NCBI RefSeq assembly: GCF_001746295.1
Contig: NZ_MJAH01000001.1
Span: 336,468-400,467, forward strand
Direction: 5' to 3'
Length of the DNA: 64,000 nt
From: Streptomyces sp. LUP47B
Lineage (GTDB): Bacteria; Actinomycetota; Actinomycetes; Streptomycetales; Streptomycetaceae
Shown here: positions 1-8,334 of the stretch, one piece after another
Layout: each line of letters begins with the position of its first letter
Numbering within the stretch: position 1 is the stretch's first letter
Position numbers and translations under genes: made by a program
The notes under the pieces: model-generated
Databases searched by the model: none
Seen by the model: the letters and a program-made list of their open reading frames with translations, nothing else
Told to the model about the DNA's origin: nothing

Positions 1-273
1 CGTCCCGCCCGCCTCGACCACACGCTCGGGCTCCCCCTCCAGCTCGAAACGGACCGCACCCTTGGTGACGTAGCCGAACGCCGGACCCGAGTGACGATGC
101 GGCGGAGTGCCGGGGTCCCCAGGCTCCCAGTGCACATGAATCGTCATGGCCGAGGCACCCTCGGGAACGGTGATCGGCGCGGCATCCTGAAGCAGCTCCG
201 CCGCCCTGGTCCAACTCGGCCCGTCCACACCGCCATCCCCATGCCCATGCCCATGATGTCCGCTATCCGGCAT
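1..273 (-). CDS. Cupin-domain protein, 3' end cut by window edge
   Basis: This reading frame starts at ATG 273 and runs off the left edge, so only the first 91 residues are visible. It opens with a His/Gly-rich stretch (HHGHGHGDGG) and continues into a small beta-barrel cupin pattern: HVHWEPGD, then PPHRHSGPAFGYVTKG, then FELEGEP. The PPHRHS...G spacing fits a metal-binding cupin motif 1. Small cupins of this kind often bind a divalent metal and act as dioxygenases, isomerases or sensors; the substrate cannot be told here. The gene diverges from the ferritin-like gene at 588 and has its own ECF41-like promoter at 372-398. The fold is clear; the function is inferred only at family level. Confidence 0.72.
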   Translation of the reverse strand, partial: MPDSGHHGHGHGDGGVDGPSWTRAAELLQDAAPITVPEGASAMTIHVHWEPGDPGTPPHRHSGPAFGYVTKGAVRFELEGEPERVVEAGGT

Positions 274-371
274 TGTGTCGCACCTTCCATGATGTTCACC
301 ACGTCGTCGGGCTGCGATGCGGCCGAAGACATGGTTGTGAAGTGGGTTGCTAATCCCGTTGTCCCAAGATT

Positions 372-398
372 GACCGAGGACATGGCAGATCTGTGACA
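372..398 (-). promoter_or_regulatory. ECF41-type promoter for the cupin at 273
   Basis: On the minus strand the sequence reads TGTCACA, 16 bases, then GGTC. This matches the ECF41 promoter architecture (TGTCACA and CGTC elements) in three of four -10 bases with the same spacing as other copies in the window. It lies about 100 bp upstream of the cupin start and is back to back with the copy at 459. Confidence 0.72.
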
Positions 399-458
399 GC
401 TGAGAACGGGGCAGGTCTGCGGCTTCCCTCTGAAGCCAGGGCTTCCGGGACCCAGTGA

Positions 459-485
459 TGTCACAGAACGGACGTCTGCCCTGTC
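459..485 (+). promoter_or_regulatory. ECF41-type promoter for the ferritin-like gene
   Basis: TGTCACA at 459-465 is followed by 16 bases and TGTC at 482-485. It points at the ferritin-like gene at 588 and is divergent from the copy at 372-398. Confidence 0.72.
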
Positions 486-587
486 AGAAGTGTGCCGAGA
501 AGAGAGTGGTATTCGACGGACCCGACCAGCCGGTGATGCCACTGGGCAGCACCGGCATCACGCCCATCATCCATCCCTGCATCCGAA

Positions 588-1661
588 GTGGGAAAACCCG
601 TGAATTACGAAGAAGTGTCGCACGTCAGCCGGAAACGATCAGCACCTATCGAAACGCTCGACAGCCTTCGAGAGCACCTTCAATGGGCGATCGAGCTGGA
701 ACACGCCACCCTGCCGCCCTATCTCTGCGCTCTCTACTCCCTCGACCCGTCGCGCAACCCGGACGCTGCCCAGGCGGTCGGCAGCGTCTTCGTCGAGGAG
801 ATGATCCACCTGGCGCTGGCGGCGAACCTGCTCAACGCGGTCGGCGGGCAGCCTCGACTGGAGCCGGCGACGCTACTGCAGCGTCATCCACGCCCTCTCC
901 CCCATGGCGACCGTTCCCTGCGCTTGTCACTTGTCCCCTTCGGGACGGAGGCACTCGAGATGTTCCTCCGTCTTGAACAGCCGGCAGCGCCCAGCGCTCC
1001 GCCGGAAGATGACAACTACGAGACGATCGGCCAGTTCTACGACGCGATCGAAGAAGGGCTGCGTCACCTGTGCGCTGAACTCGGGGAGACAGAAGTCTTC
1101 TGCGGTGACGGGGCGCGCCAAGTGACAGCCGGTCCTTTCGCCCATACCGGCGGCACCTTGACCGCGGTCAAGGACCTTGCTTCAGCGCTCGCGGCTCTGG
1201 AGGAAATCGTCGAACAAGGTGAGGGGACCTCACGTGGCGAAGTCTGGGACGGCGACCGGGACATCTTCCATCCCGACCGCGATGAGGTTTCTCATTACTA
1301 CCGGTTCCAGGAACTGAAGCTCGGACGCCGCTACCTGCGCGGTGACACACCGCAGTCGGGACCCACAGGTGAGGCCGTCGTGATCGACCCGGACGGCGTC
1401 CTGCCGATGCGCCCCAATCCCCTGCTGGCAGACCATCCCCTGGACAGCCCCATCCGAATTGCTCAGGAGAAATTCAACCGGACATACTGCCAACTGCTCC
1501 AGCAACTCGAGCAGGCTTTCAACGGCAGTCCGCAGACGCTCGGAGCCGCAACAGGCACGATGTACGCGCTCAAGGCGCAGGCGCAAAATCTGATGACGAT
1601 GCCCGACGGAGACGACACGACGGCCGGCCCGACATTCGAGTACGTCGAAACCCGACCCTGA
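588..1661 (+). CDS. Ferritin-like protein, VioB/iminophenyl-pyruvate dimer synthase type
   Basis: This 357-residue protein carries the ferritin-like helical domain found in VioB/RebD-type iminophenyl-pyruvate dimer synthases: residues about 30-50 read IELEHATLPPYLCALYSL, followed by FVEEMIHLALAANLLNAVGG. The E...E..H pattern of the second helix matches the metal ligands of that superfamily. The middle part (YETIGQFYDAIEEGLRHL) is also typical, and the C-terminal third is helical without a recognised domain. In violacein-type pathways the family couples two amino-acid-derived imines, but stand-alone actinobacterial members are uncharacterised. No other indole or rebeccamycin genes are nearby. 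The GTG at 588 is used; GTG 600 and GTG 615 are possible alternatives and the ribosome site is weak. An ECF41-like promoter at 459 precedes it. Confidence 0.8.
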   Translation: MGKPVNYEEVSHVSRKRSAPIETLDSLREHLQWAIELEHATLPPYLCALYSLDPSRNPDAAQAVGSVFVEEMIHLALAANLLNAVGGQPRLEPATLLQRHPRPLPHGDRSLRLSLVPFGTEALEMFLRLEQPAAPSAPPEDDNYETIGQFYDAIEEGLRHLCAELGETEVFCGDGARQVTAGPFAHTGGTLTAVKDLASALAALEEIVEQGEGTSRGEVWDGDRDIFHPDRDEVSHYYRFQELKLGRRYLRGDTPQSGPTGEAVVIDPDGVLPMRPNPLLADHPLDSPIRIAQEKFNRTYCQLLQQLEQAFNGSPQTLGAATGTMYALKAQAQNLMTMPDGDDTTAGPTFEYVETRP

Positions 1662-1687
1662 GAGACTGTGAAAACTGACTGCTGCCG

Positions 1688-1740
1688 CGCTCCGGGAGTA
1701 GGCGAGCCGCACCCGATTGCGCGCGCCTACTCCCGGACTC
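1688..1740 (+). terminator. Hairpin after the ferritin-like gene
   Basis: An inverted repeat with 14-base arms (TCCGGGAGTAGGCG and its complement) starts about 25 bp after the stop codon at 1661. There is no T-run, as is usual for Streptomyces hairpin terminators. Confidence 0.65.
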
Positions 1741-2040
1741 CGTAACGGCCGCAGGGCTCGCCGGGCGTCTCGCACATCACTCGGCAGCTTCACGATGCAG
1801 CTCCGCTCCTGGCAACAGGTCCACCCGGTTCACCGGTGCGTACCGCAACATGGTCGCCGTCTCACACGCCGCTGCACGCGCTTCGACAGGAACACGGCCC
1901 GGACGATGTGCAGCGCCGGTTTCGGGACCGGCACGGACGACGCCGCCAGTCGCGGCGGCGGTGCCGGTTCAGCCAGTCCGGTTGCGACCTCCCTACGGGC
2001 CCGCCGCGGCGAGACGGTGGTCCGCACTCCTGATGCTCGT
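1741..2040. other. Stretch with no recognisable gene
   Basis: Open frames here have no family resemblance, and their composition looks like shadow frames of decayed DNA. It borders the SDR pseudogene to its right. Confidence 0.5.
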
Positions 2041-2498
2041 TCACCGACCGGTCGCCATGGGCCGCTCCAAGGCCGCGAGGTAGTCGCCGACCGTCAACGG
2101 GCCCTGGTCGTGGTCCCCGTGAGACAGCAGCCCCCTCCGGACATGGCTTTGCCAACCATGCCCTGGAGCGCCACAGGAACGACGATCGGGTGCCGACCTT
2201 GGGAGCACACGATACGGCGCGCCACATCGGTCATGCCCAGTTGCTGAGGTCGGCGACTTCCCGTGCCATTCCCGCCGTTGATCACATACTGATTCCAGTT
2301 CGCCGAGCGACGGAGACCCTGCAATCCGACGCCGCTGGTCCGATCTACGCACTGCGAGCGGGCGAGGGTCACTGACTGATGTCCCGCTGCGCGCAGCTCG
2401 GCTACGACGAACTTCGCTACCAGGCTCCGGTTTCTCAGCAACAGCGACCTGCGTGCGCTTCGTCTTGGTACCCATCGGTGGTTCCCTGAGCACAACAC
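2041..2498 (-). pseudogene. Decayed NmrA-like NAD(P)-binding SDR
   Basis: Two pieces of an NmrA/SDR-type oxidoreductase can be seen on the minus strand. Near the 5' end a frame reads KFVVAELRAAGHQSVTLAR followed by VDRTSGVGLQGL, the usual beta2-turn region of this family. Further on, fragments such as VVPVALQGMVGKAM and LTVGDYLAALERP resemble its C-terminal end, but in a shifted frame. The glycine-rich cofactor loop and most of the middle are missing. It overlaps the 34-base-arm hairpin at 2477-2558. I read it as a dead gene; similar remnants occur at 8389 and 10594. Confidence 0.5.
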
Positions 2499-2558
2499 GT
2501 CGGGCGGCCGATCGCATGCGCGACCGGCCGCCCGACGTGTTGTGCTCAGGGAACCACC
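2477..2558. terminator. Very long perfect inverted repeat
   Basis: Arms of 34 bases (2477-2510 and 2525-2558) are perfectly complementary around a 14-base loop that itself can pair partly. It starts 4 bp beyond the stop codon of the hydrolase at 2562 (minus strand), so it would serve as its terminator; it could equally stop transcription from the left. Confidence 0.75.
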
Positions 2559-2561
2559 CGC

Positions 2562-3281
2562 TCAGGCTGTCGCCTGCGCCGCCTCGTTGATCAGACGGGC
2601 GACATCACCGGGATGCGAGACACTGACCGCGTGGGAGGCCTTGAGGCTCACGAACGTGGCCTTCGCACGCTCAGCCATGAAAGTCTGCGCCTGCGGCGGA
2701 ATGTTCCGATCCTCGGTGGCCACGAGAACCCATGCCGGAAGGTCCTTCCACGCAGGGGCCGTAGCGCCCTCTGCCAGCGCGGCATCGGTCACGGGCCGTT
2801 GGGTGGCGGCCATGACCGCCGCGGTCTCGCCGGGGACGTCGGCGGCGAACTGGTGGGGGAACTTGCTCTGCTCGATATAGAGATCCGCGACCTGCCTCCC
2901 GTCGGGCAGCGTGATCGGCACCGGGCGCAGCGTCTCTCCGAGGGTACTGCCGGGGAACTTGCCCGACAGGGTGCCCGCGCTCTCGCCCTCGTCGGGCAGG
3001 AAGGCCGCGACGAAGACGAGCGCCTTGACGTTGTTCAGTCCCGTCGCGGCGTTGCTGATGACCGACCCGCCATAGGAGTGGCCGACAAGGACGACCGGGC
3101 CGTCGATGGAGGCGACGAGTTGCCTGACGTGATCGGCGTCGCCGGCCAGTCCGCGCAGCGGGTTGCTGGCGGCCACCACCGGGTAGTCGTGGGCCTGGAG
3201 CCTTTCGACGACGCCGTTCCAGCTGGAGGAGTCCGCGAAGGCGCCGTGGACGAGGACGATGGTTGGTTTGAGTGCACTCAC
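2562..3281 (-). CDS. Alpha/beta hydrolase, cytoplasmic paralogue of the one at 11302
   Basis: This is a 239-residue alpha/beta hydrolase starting with GTG at 3281 behind AAAGG. The oxyanion strand PTIVLVHGAFADSSSWN sits at the N-terminus, and the nucleophile elbow is GHSYGGSVI (Ser). LVATEDRN is the likely acid region and ASHAVSVSHP carries the catalytic His. It resembles the small salicylate-esterase-like hydrolases common in soil bacteria. It lies 77 bp downstream of the hydrolase at 3359 on the same strand, so both probably share the ECF41-like promoter at 4361. It is closely similar to the secreted hydrolase at 11302, with several identical blocks (SGKFPGSTLGE, HQFAADVP), but lacks the signal peptide. 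The substrate is unknown. Confidence 0.85.
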   Translation of the reverse strand: MSALKPTIVLVHGAFADSSSWNGVVERLQAHDYPVVAASNPLRGLAGDADHVRQLVASIDGPVVLVGHSYGGSVISNAATGLNNVKALVFVAAFLPDEGESAGTLSGKFPGSTLGETLRPVPITLPDGRQVADLYIEQSKFPHQFAADVPGETAAVMAATQRPVTDAALAEGATAPAWKDLPAWVLVATEDRNIPPQAQTFMAERAKATFVSLKASHAVSVSHPGDVARLINEAAQATA

Positions 3282-3358
3282 GAGAGTGGCCTTTCCTTTA
3301 CTGGTGCAGCATGCGCGGCACACCTGGGCGGCCGCGGGGCATCACCACTCGATGGGTG

Positions 3359-4309
3359 TCAGCTGGTTCCAAGGGCCTTGCGCAGAACGTGGATCGCCTG
3401 TTCGATCGCCGCGCTCGAGGCCTGGGTTCCGCGGACCGGGTTCAGCATCATGAAGTCATGCAGGCTGGCGTTGTAGCGGATGCTCGTGGTCGGCACGCCG
3501 GCCTGGATGAGCTTGCGGGCGTACGCTTCGCCCTCGTCACGCAGTACGTCGTTCTCGTCGACGATGACGAGCGCCGGCGGCAGACCCCTCAGGTCTTCCA
3601 GCGTGGCGCGCAGGGGTGACGCGGTGATCCGGGCGCGCTCGGCCGGGTCGGTGGTGTAGGCGTCCCAGAACCATTCCATGGCCTTCGCCGTCAGGTGCGG
3701 GCCGTGGGCGAAGGTCTTGTAGCTCTCGGTGTCCTGGGCCGCGTCGGTGACGGGGTAGTACAGCGACTGGTGCAGGAAGGTCACGTCACCGCGCTGCTTG
3801 GCCATGTGGGTGAGGGCCGCGGTCATGTTGCCGCCGACGGAGTCACCGGCGACGACGAGGCGGGACCCGTCGAGGGCTTCTTCGCTTCCCTTGGTGGTGA
3901 TCCACTGGGCGGTGGCGTAAGCCTGCTCGATGGCGACGGGGTACTTCGCCTCAGGTGCACGGTCGTATTCGACGAAGACCAGGGCCGCCTTTGCTCCCAC
4001 TGCCAGCTCGCGCACCAGACGGTCGTGTGTACCGGCGTTGCCCAGAATCCAGCCGCCGCCGTGCACGTAAAGGATCACGGGCAGAACACCGCTGCTTCCG
4101 ACAGGCTTGACGATTCGCACCCTCACGTCACCCACGTGGGCGGGGACGGTGATCCACTTCTCGTCCACGTCCAGCTTCTCGATGGGCTGGGCCTGCACGT
4201 CATCGAGCAGCTTGCGGGCACCGTCAACACCGAGCTCGTACAACAGTGGCGGTTTGGCGGTCGCGTCGGCGAACTCCTGCGCGGCGGGCTCGAGAATGAT
4301 GTCACTCAC
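3359..4309 (-). CDS. Alpha/beta hydrolase of the hormone-sensitive lipase family
   Basis: This 316-residue enzyme shows the family marks in order: the HGGGW oxyanion-hole motif near residue 83, the GDSVGG nucleophile motif near 152, a DENDVLRDEG acid region near 250 and SLHDFMM with the catalytic His near 283. Members hydrolyse esters or lactones of small acyl chains. The start is GTG 4309 behind AAAGGAG. It is the first gene of a two-hydrolase operon and is divergent from the AhpD-like gene at 4583. The ECF41-like promoter at 4361-4387 lies about 55 bp upstream of the start codon. Confidence 0.87.
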   Translation of the reverse strand: MSDIILEPAAQEFADATAKPPLLYELGVDGARKLLDDVQAQPIEKLDVDEKWITVPAHVGDVRVRIVKPVGSSGVLPVILYVHGGGWILGNAGTHDRLVRELAVGAKAALVFVEYDRAPEAKYPVAIEQAYATAQWITTKGSEEALDGSRLVVAGDSVGGNMTAALTHMAKQRGDVTFLHQSLYYPVTDAAQDTESYKTFAHGPHLTAKAMEWFWDAYTTDPAERARITASPLRATLEDLRGLPPALVIVDENDVLRDEGEAYARKLIQAGVPTTSIRYNASLHDFMMLNPVRGTQASSAAIEQAIHVLRKALGTS

Positions 4310-4360
4310 GGTGTGCTCCTTTCAGAGATGGTGGAGTTTCACAGAACTTCCACACCATCA

Positions 4361-4387
4361 GACCGGGTGAGGAGCCGATGTGTGACA
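4361..4387 (-). promoter_or_regulatory. ECF41-type promoter for the two-hydrolase operon
   Basis: Minus-strand TGTCACA, 16 bases, GGTC. It is divergent from the copy at 4517. Confidence 0.75.
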
Positions 4388-4516
4388 CACCGAGGTAAAG
4401 GGACCAAGGCGGGTGATTACCGGCCCGACCGTCCCGTGCACGGGCCTTCCTCCGTCCGAAGCACTGGACTCCGGCCGGTGGCCTGCCCCGCGGAGCCGGG
4501 CGTCGTCGGCGAACGC

Positions 4517-4543
4517 TGTCACAGATCGAGGGCGGTCCCGGTC
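4517..4543 (+). promoter_or_regulatory. ECF41-type promoter for the AhpD/hydrolase/MFS operon
   Basis: TGTCACA at 4517-4523, 16 bases, GGTC at 4540-4543, about 40 bp before the GTG start at 4583. Carboxymuconolactone decarboxylase-like genes are among the commonest ECF41 neighbours, which supports the call. Confidence 0.8.
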
Positions 4544-4582
4544 AGTGCGTTGTAACGGTCCCATATTCGAGGAGATCCCGTC

Positions 4583-5053
4583 GTGGAAGCACGTATCAAC
4601 TACTTCGGCAACGCCCTTGCGGGCAAGGTCCTGAAGCACCTGAACTCGGCCGCCGGTGTGCTGCACTCGGCACTTCCGCCGGCCACTCTGGAACTGGTGA
4701 ACCTCCGTGCCAGCCAGATCAACGGCTGCGGTTTCTGCACTGACATGCACACCAAGGACGCTATCGCCGCGGGCGAGGACCAGCAGCGTCTGAACCTCGT
4801 GGCCGCTTGGCGTGAGACCACCGTCTTCACCGACGCCGAGCGTGCGGCGCTGGAGCTGACCGAGCAGGGCACCCGCATCGCGGACGCCGCCGGCGGTGTG
4901 TCGGACGAGGCATGGGCGAACGCCGCGAAGCACTACGACGAGGACCAGCTCGCCGCGCTGATCTCTCTGATCGCCGTCATCAACGCCTACAACCGCATCA
5001 ACGTCATCAACCAGCAGCCCGCGGGCGATTACAAGCCCGGCATGTTCGGCTGA
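4583..5053 (+). CDS. AhpD-like carboxymuconolactone decarboxylase family protein
   Basis: The 156-residue protein has the redox motif CGFCTDMH (Cys49, Cys52, His56), i.e. the CxxCxxxH signature of AhpD-type alkylhydroperoxidases in the carboxymuconolactone decarboxylase family. The helical pattern around NLRASQINGCGFC is typical. Such proteins reduce peroxides through the Cys pair and are a hallmark target of ECF41 sigma factors. The start is GTG 4583 with GGAG upstream. It leads an operon with the hydrolase at 5219 and the MFS pump at 6181, which fits modification or detoxification plus export of one compound. Confidence 0.9.
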   Translation: MEARINYFGNALAGKVLKHLNSAAGVLHSALPPATLELVNLRASQINGCGFCTDMHTKDAIAAGEDQQRLNLVAAWRETTVFTDAERAALELTEQGTRIADAAGGVSDEAWANAAKHYDEDQLAALISLIAVINAYNRINVINQQPAGDYKPGMFG

Positions 5054-5218
5054 GACGTCCGCTCGGGGCGCACCGCGTAGCAACTGTCCGTCTCCTGGCC
5101 GTCCTGGTCCTCGGCCAGGAGACGGACGCCGCGCCGAGCGGCCGCCGATGTTGCCCTGGTGTCCCGCACGCCCGCGGACCGTGGCCACCCCACTCGTACC
5201 GGAACCCAGAGGACTCTC

Positions 5219-6166
5219 ATGCCAGATCGCCCCGCACTCGCTCCGCTGCGACGAGTCAGAACCGACGTGCTGGAGGTCGCCTACTACGAGACGGGCCCCG
5301 CGGACGGCGACACTGTGCTGCTCCTGCATGGTTTCCCCTACGACGTCCACAGCTACGTCGACGTGGCCCCGCTACTCGCCGAGGACGGTTTCCGGGTCGT
5401 CGTCCCCTACCTACGGGGACACGGGCCCACCGCGTTCCTCTCCGAAGCGTCCCCTCGTTCGGGTCAGCAGGCCGCCCTGGGAGCCGACGTCATCGCGCTC
5501 ATGAACGCTTTGGGCGTCGAGCGGGCCTACGCAGCCGGATACGACTGGGGCGGACGCGCCGCCAACATCGCCGCGGCCCTGTGGCCCGAGCGGATCCTGG
5601 GACTGGTCTCGGTCAACAGCTATCTCATCCAGGACATCGGCGCGGCGACGACCCCCGTGGCCCCTGAACTGGAGGCCGGGTTCTGGTACTTCTACTACTT
5701 CCTCACCGAGCGAGGCGAGGCCGGTCTGGCCGCCGATCCCGCGGGTGTCGCTCGGGTCATCTGGAAACGGAACTCCCCCCGATGGCCGTTCGAGGAAGAA
5801 GATCTGGCCCGAGCCGCGGAGGCATTCCGGAATCCCGACTACACCGACGTCGTCATCCATTCGTACCGGCACCGGCTCGGCTTCGCGCCGGGCGCCGAGG
5901 CATACGTGGATCTCGAGAGACGTCTCGCCGAGCTGCCCGCGATCACGGTTCCCACCATCACCCTCGACGGCCTGGCCGACGGCAACTTCCCGTCGACGGA
6001 CGGTTCCTCCAGCGCTCACCACTTCACCGGCCCCCGGTTGCACCGGCAAGTGCCGGACGCCGGTCACAACCTCCCGCAGGAACGCCCGGAGGCGTTCGCA
6101 GCCGCCGTGCGTGACGTGCGCGCCCTGCGACAGGAACACGCCGGACACGACGGCTTCGCCAACTGA
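5219..6166 (+). CDS. Alpha/beta hydrolase, epoxide hydrolase/dehalogenase-like
   Basis: This 315-residue enzyme has the oxyanion motif LLLHGFPYDVHSY, the RGHGPT turn, and a nucleophile elbow AAGYDWGGRAA in which Asp takes the nucleophile place, as in epoxide hydrolases and haloalkane dehalogenases. The catalytic His is in PDAGHNLPQE. A cap region containing FWYFYYFLTERG lies between. The start ATG 5219 follows AGAGGA. It sits 15 bp upstream of the MFS gene at 6181 and downstream of the AhpD-like gene, most likely in one transcript. Confidence 0.87.
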   Translation: MPDRPALAPLRRVRTDVLEVAYYETGPADGDTVLLLHGFPYDVHSYVDVAPLLAEDGFRVVVPYLRGHGPTAFLSEASPRSGQQAALGADVIALMNALGVERAYAAGYDWGGRAANIAAALWPERILGLVSVNSYLIQDIGAATTPVAPELEAGFWYFYYFLTERGEAGLAADPAGVARVIWKRNSPRWPFEEEDLARAAEAFRNPDYTDVVIHSYRHRLGFAPGAEAYVDLERRLAELPAITVPTITLDGLADGNFPSTDGSSSAHHFTGPRLHRQVPDAGHNLPQERPEAFAAAVRDVRALRQEHAGHDGFAN

Positions 6167-6180
6167 CGCCAGGACACGAC

Positions 6181-7713
6181 ATGACTTCAGCTCCGTCTCC
6201 GGACGATCGGGGTCCCCTCCGTATCGCCACCGCGCGCGGCCGGTGGACCCTGCTGGCCACCGTTCTGGGATCCAGCGTGGTGATGCTCGGCTCCACCGTG
6301 ACCAACGTCGCGTTGCCGCACATCGGCGCCGACTTCGATGCCGACCTCGGTGTTCTGCAGTGGACCGCGAACGCCTACATGCTCACTCTGGCGGCCCTGA
6401 TCCTGCTGAGCGGCTCGCTGGGCGACCGTTTCGGACGGCGTCGTCTCTTCGTCATCGGCATCGTGTGGTTCGCGGTGGCATCCCTGCTGTGCGGTCTGGC
6501 CCCCGACACCACCACGCTGATCACCGCCCGAGCACTGCAGGGCGTCGGCGGCGCCCTGATCACCCCCGGCTCACTGGCGATCATCGAGGCCTCGTTCCAC
6601 CCGGACGACCGGCCCCGCGCGATCGGCCTGTGGTCGGGATTCGGCGGTATCGGCGCGGCCCTCGGGCCGTTTCTGGGCGGTTGGCTGGTGGACGGCCCCG
6701 GCTGGCGCTGGACCTTCCTGCTCAGCGCGGTGCCGGCGCTTGTGTGCCTGCCCGTCGCGCTACGCCACGTCCCGGAATCCGTGGGCACGCCCCGGCAGGA
6801 CAGGCTCGCAGTCGTCGCCGGTGAAAGAGCGCGGCTCGGCTTCGACATCCCCGGCGCCGTGCTGGGTGCCGTGACCCTCGCCCTGGCCACCTACGCACTG
6901 ACCGAGGCCCGGGACGGCGGACCGGTGGTCCTGGCCGCGGCCGTCGGCAGCGTCGTGGCGGCCTGCGCGTTCCTTGTGGTGGAGGGACACAGCAAGGACC
7001 CGATGATGCCGTTGTCGGTCTTCTCGTCCCGGCAGTTCCGCTCCGTCAACCTGATCACGCTGTGCGTGTACGCGGGCACGGGCGGGTTCTACTTCCTGAC
7101 CGCTCTGCAGTTGCAGATCGTCGTCGGGTACTCGGCGCTGGCAGCCGGCGCGGCCATGCTGCCCAATACGGTGCTGATGATGCTGTTCTCCTCCCACGCA
7201 GGCATGCTCGCCCAACGGCTGGGGCCGAGGATCCCCCTCACCGTCGGCCCGTTGCTGTGCGGGGCCGGCATGCTGATGATGCTGCGGGTCGGCCCCGGCA
7301 CGTCCTACCTCCACGACGTCCTGCCCGCCCTGATGGTGATGGGCACCGGCATGGTCATCATGGTCGCCCCGCTGAGCGTCACTCTGCTGTCCTCGGTGGA
7401 GGCCGCGAACGCCGGGCTGGCAAGTGGCATCAACAACACCGCGGCCCGCGCCTCCGGCCTGGTCGCCGTGGCAGCGCTGCCACTGCTGGTGGGGATGGGT
7501 CCGGACGCCTACCGATCAGACGCCGCATTCGACGCGTCGTTCAGCCGGGCCATGCCGCTGTGTGCGGGCCTGTTGGCCATCGGGGCGTTGGTGGCCTTCG
7601 GCACGCTGCGGCAGGCCGACACGCCCCGTCGTCCGTTGCGCGGGCGGGCGCACAGTTGGCTGATGGAGCCCCCGCTGGTGTCGCGGTTCGCCCATCCCCA
7701 CGTCGTCGACTGA
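6181..7713 (+). CDS. MFS drug-efflux transporter, DHA2 (14-helix) type
   Basis: The 510-residue membrane protein has the DHA2-family hallmarks: GSTVTNVALPHIGADF in helix 1, WTANAYMLTLAALILLSG in helix 2, then the loop motif GSLGDRFGRRRLF, and RALQGVGGALITPGSLAII in helix 4/5. The length and hydrophobic pattern fit 14 membrane helices with proton-driven export. It begins at ATG 6181 just after the hydrolase stop codon, so it should be co-transcribed from 4517. The substrate is unknown; the neighbouring enzymes suggest a small organic compound. Confidence 0.92.
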   Translation: MTSAPSPDDRGPLRIATARGRWTLLATVLGSSVVMLGSTVTNVALPHIGADFDADLGVLQWTANAYMLTLAALILLSGSLGDRFGRRRLFVIGIVWFAVASLLCGLAPDTTTLITARALQGVGGALITPGSLAIIEASFHPDDRPRAIGLWSGFGGIGAALGPFLGGWLVDGPGWRWTFLLSAVPALVCLPVALRHVPESVGTPRQDRLAVVAGERARLGFDIPGAVLGAVTLALATYALTEARDGGPVVLAAAVGSVVAACAFLVVEGHSKDPMMPLSVFSSRQFRSVNLITLCVYAGTGGFYFLTALQLQIVVGYSALAAGAAMLPNTVLMMLFSSHAGMLAQRLGPRIPLTVGPLLCGAGMLMMLRVGPGTSYLHDVLPALMVMGTGMVIMVAPLSVTLLSSVEAANAGLASGINNTAARASGLVAVAALPLLVGMGPDAYRSDAAFDASFSRAMPLCAGLLAIGALVAFGTLRQADTPRRPLRGRAHSWLMEPPLVSRFAHPHVVD

Positions 7714-7734
7714 CGTCTCCCCCGGGGCGCCCTG

Positions 7735-7761
7735 TGTCACACCGGTGGGTGTTGGTCGGTC
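7735..7761 (+). promoter_or_regulatory. ECF41-type promoter for the cupin at 7840
   Basis: TGTCACA at 7735-7741, 16 bases, GGTC at 7758-7761, about 80 bp before the start codon. Confidence 0.78.
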
Positions 7762-7839
7762 TCTTTGTTGAGAGGATCGCTGTTCAGCGGCCCGCGCCGA
7801 CGCGTCACAGCGTGTCCGTCGCACGAAAGGAATCGCGAC

Positions 7840-8334
7840 ATGTCGTACCCGTATCCGGAGCAGAAGTACTGGGGAGAGGACGGCGAGGTCAGCGCCGTCT
7901 TCCGGCCTGCCACCACACCTCCGGCCATCGGCGAGAGCGGAACCGGCAAGGACGCCACTCACTATCTGGCGACCACTGACACCACGCGGGGTGAGTTCGG
8001 CCTGTACCGGGTGGAGATGAGACCGAGGGCGGGAGGACCCAAGAAGCACTTCCACAAGCGGATCTCGGAGTCGTTCTACATCCTGGACGGCACGGTGCGG
8101 GTGTTCGACGGTGTGCAGTGGGTCGACACGCGCAAGGGTGATTTCCTGCATGTGCCCCAGGGCGGGCTGCACGCCTTCCGCAACGACTCCGACGCCCCGG
8201 CCGACATGCTGCTGCTGTTCACGCCGGGCGCACCACGTGAGGAGTACTTCGAACAGGTGTCGCAGCTGGCGCATGCCTCGGAGGAGGAGCGTGCCGCGTT
8301 CTTCGACAGGCACGACTCGTACTTCGTCGAATAG
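7840..8334 (+). CDS. Cupin-domain protein
   Basis: The 164-residue protein is a single-domain cupin. Motif 1 lies around RPRAGGPKKHFHKRISESFYILDG, with HFH and E as metal ligands, and motif 2 around GDFLHVPQGGLHAFRN, with the last ligand His. The C-terminal tail is helical (YFEQVSQLAHASEEER). The start ATG 7840 is preceded by GAAAGG. It is monocistronic with its own ECF41-like promoter at 7735. The function is likely metal-dependent oxidation or binding of a small molecule; nothing in the sequence fixes the substrate. A similar cupin without this promoter lies at 55080. Confidence 0.87.
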   Translation: MSYPYPEQKYWGEDGEVSAVFRPATTPPAIGESGTGKDATHYLATTDTTRGEFGLYRVEMRPRAGGPKKHFHKRISESFYILDGTVRVFDGVQWVDTRKGDFLHVPQGGLHAFRNDSDAPADMLLLFTPGAPREEYFEQVSQLAHASEEERAAFFDRHDSYFVE

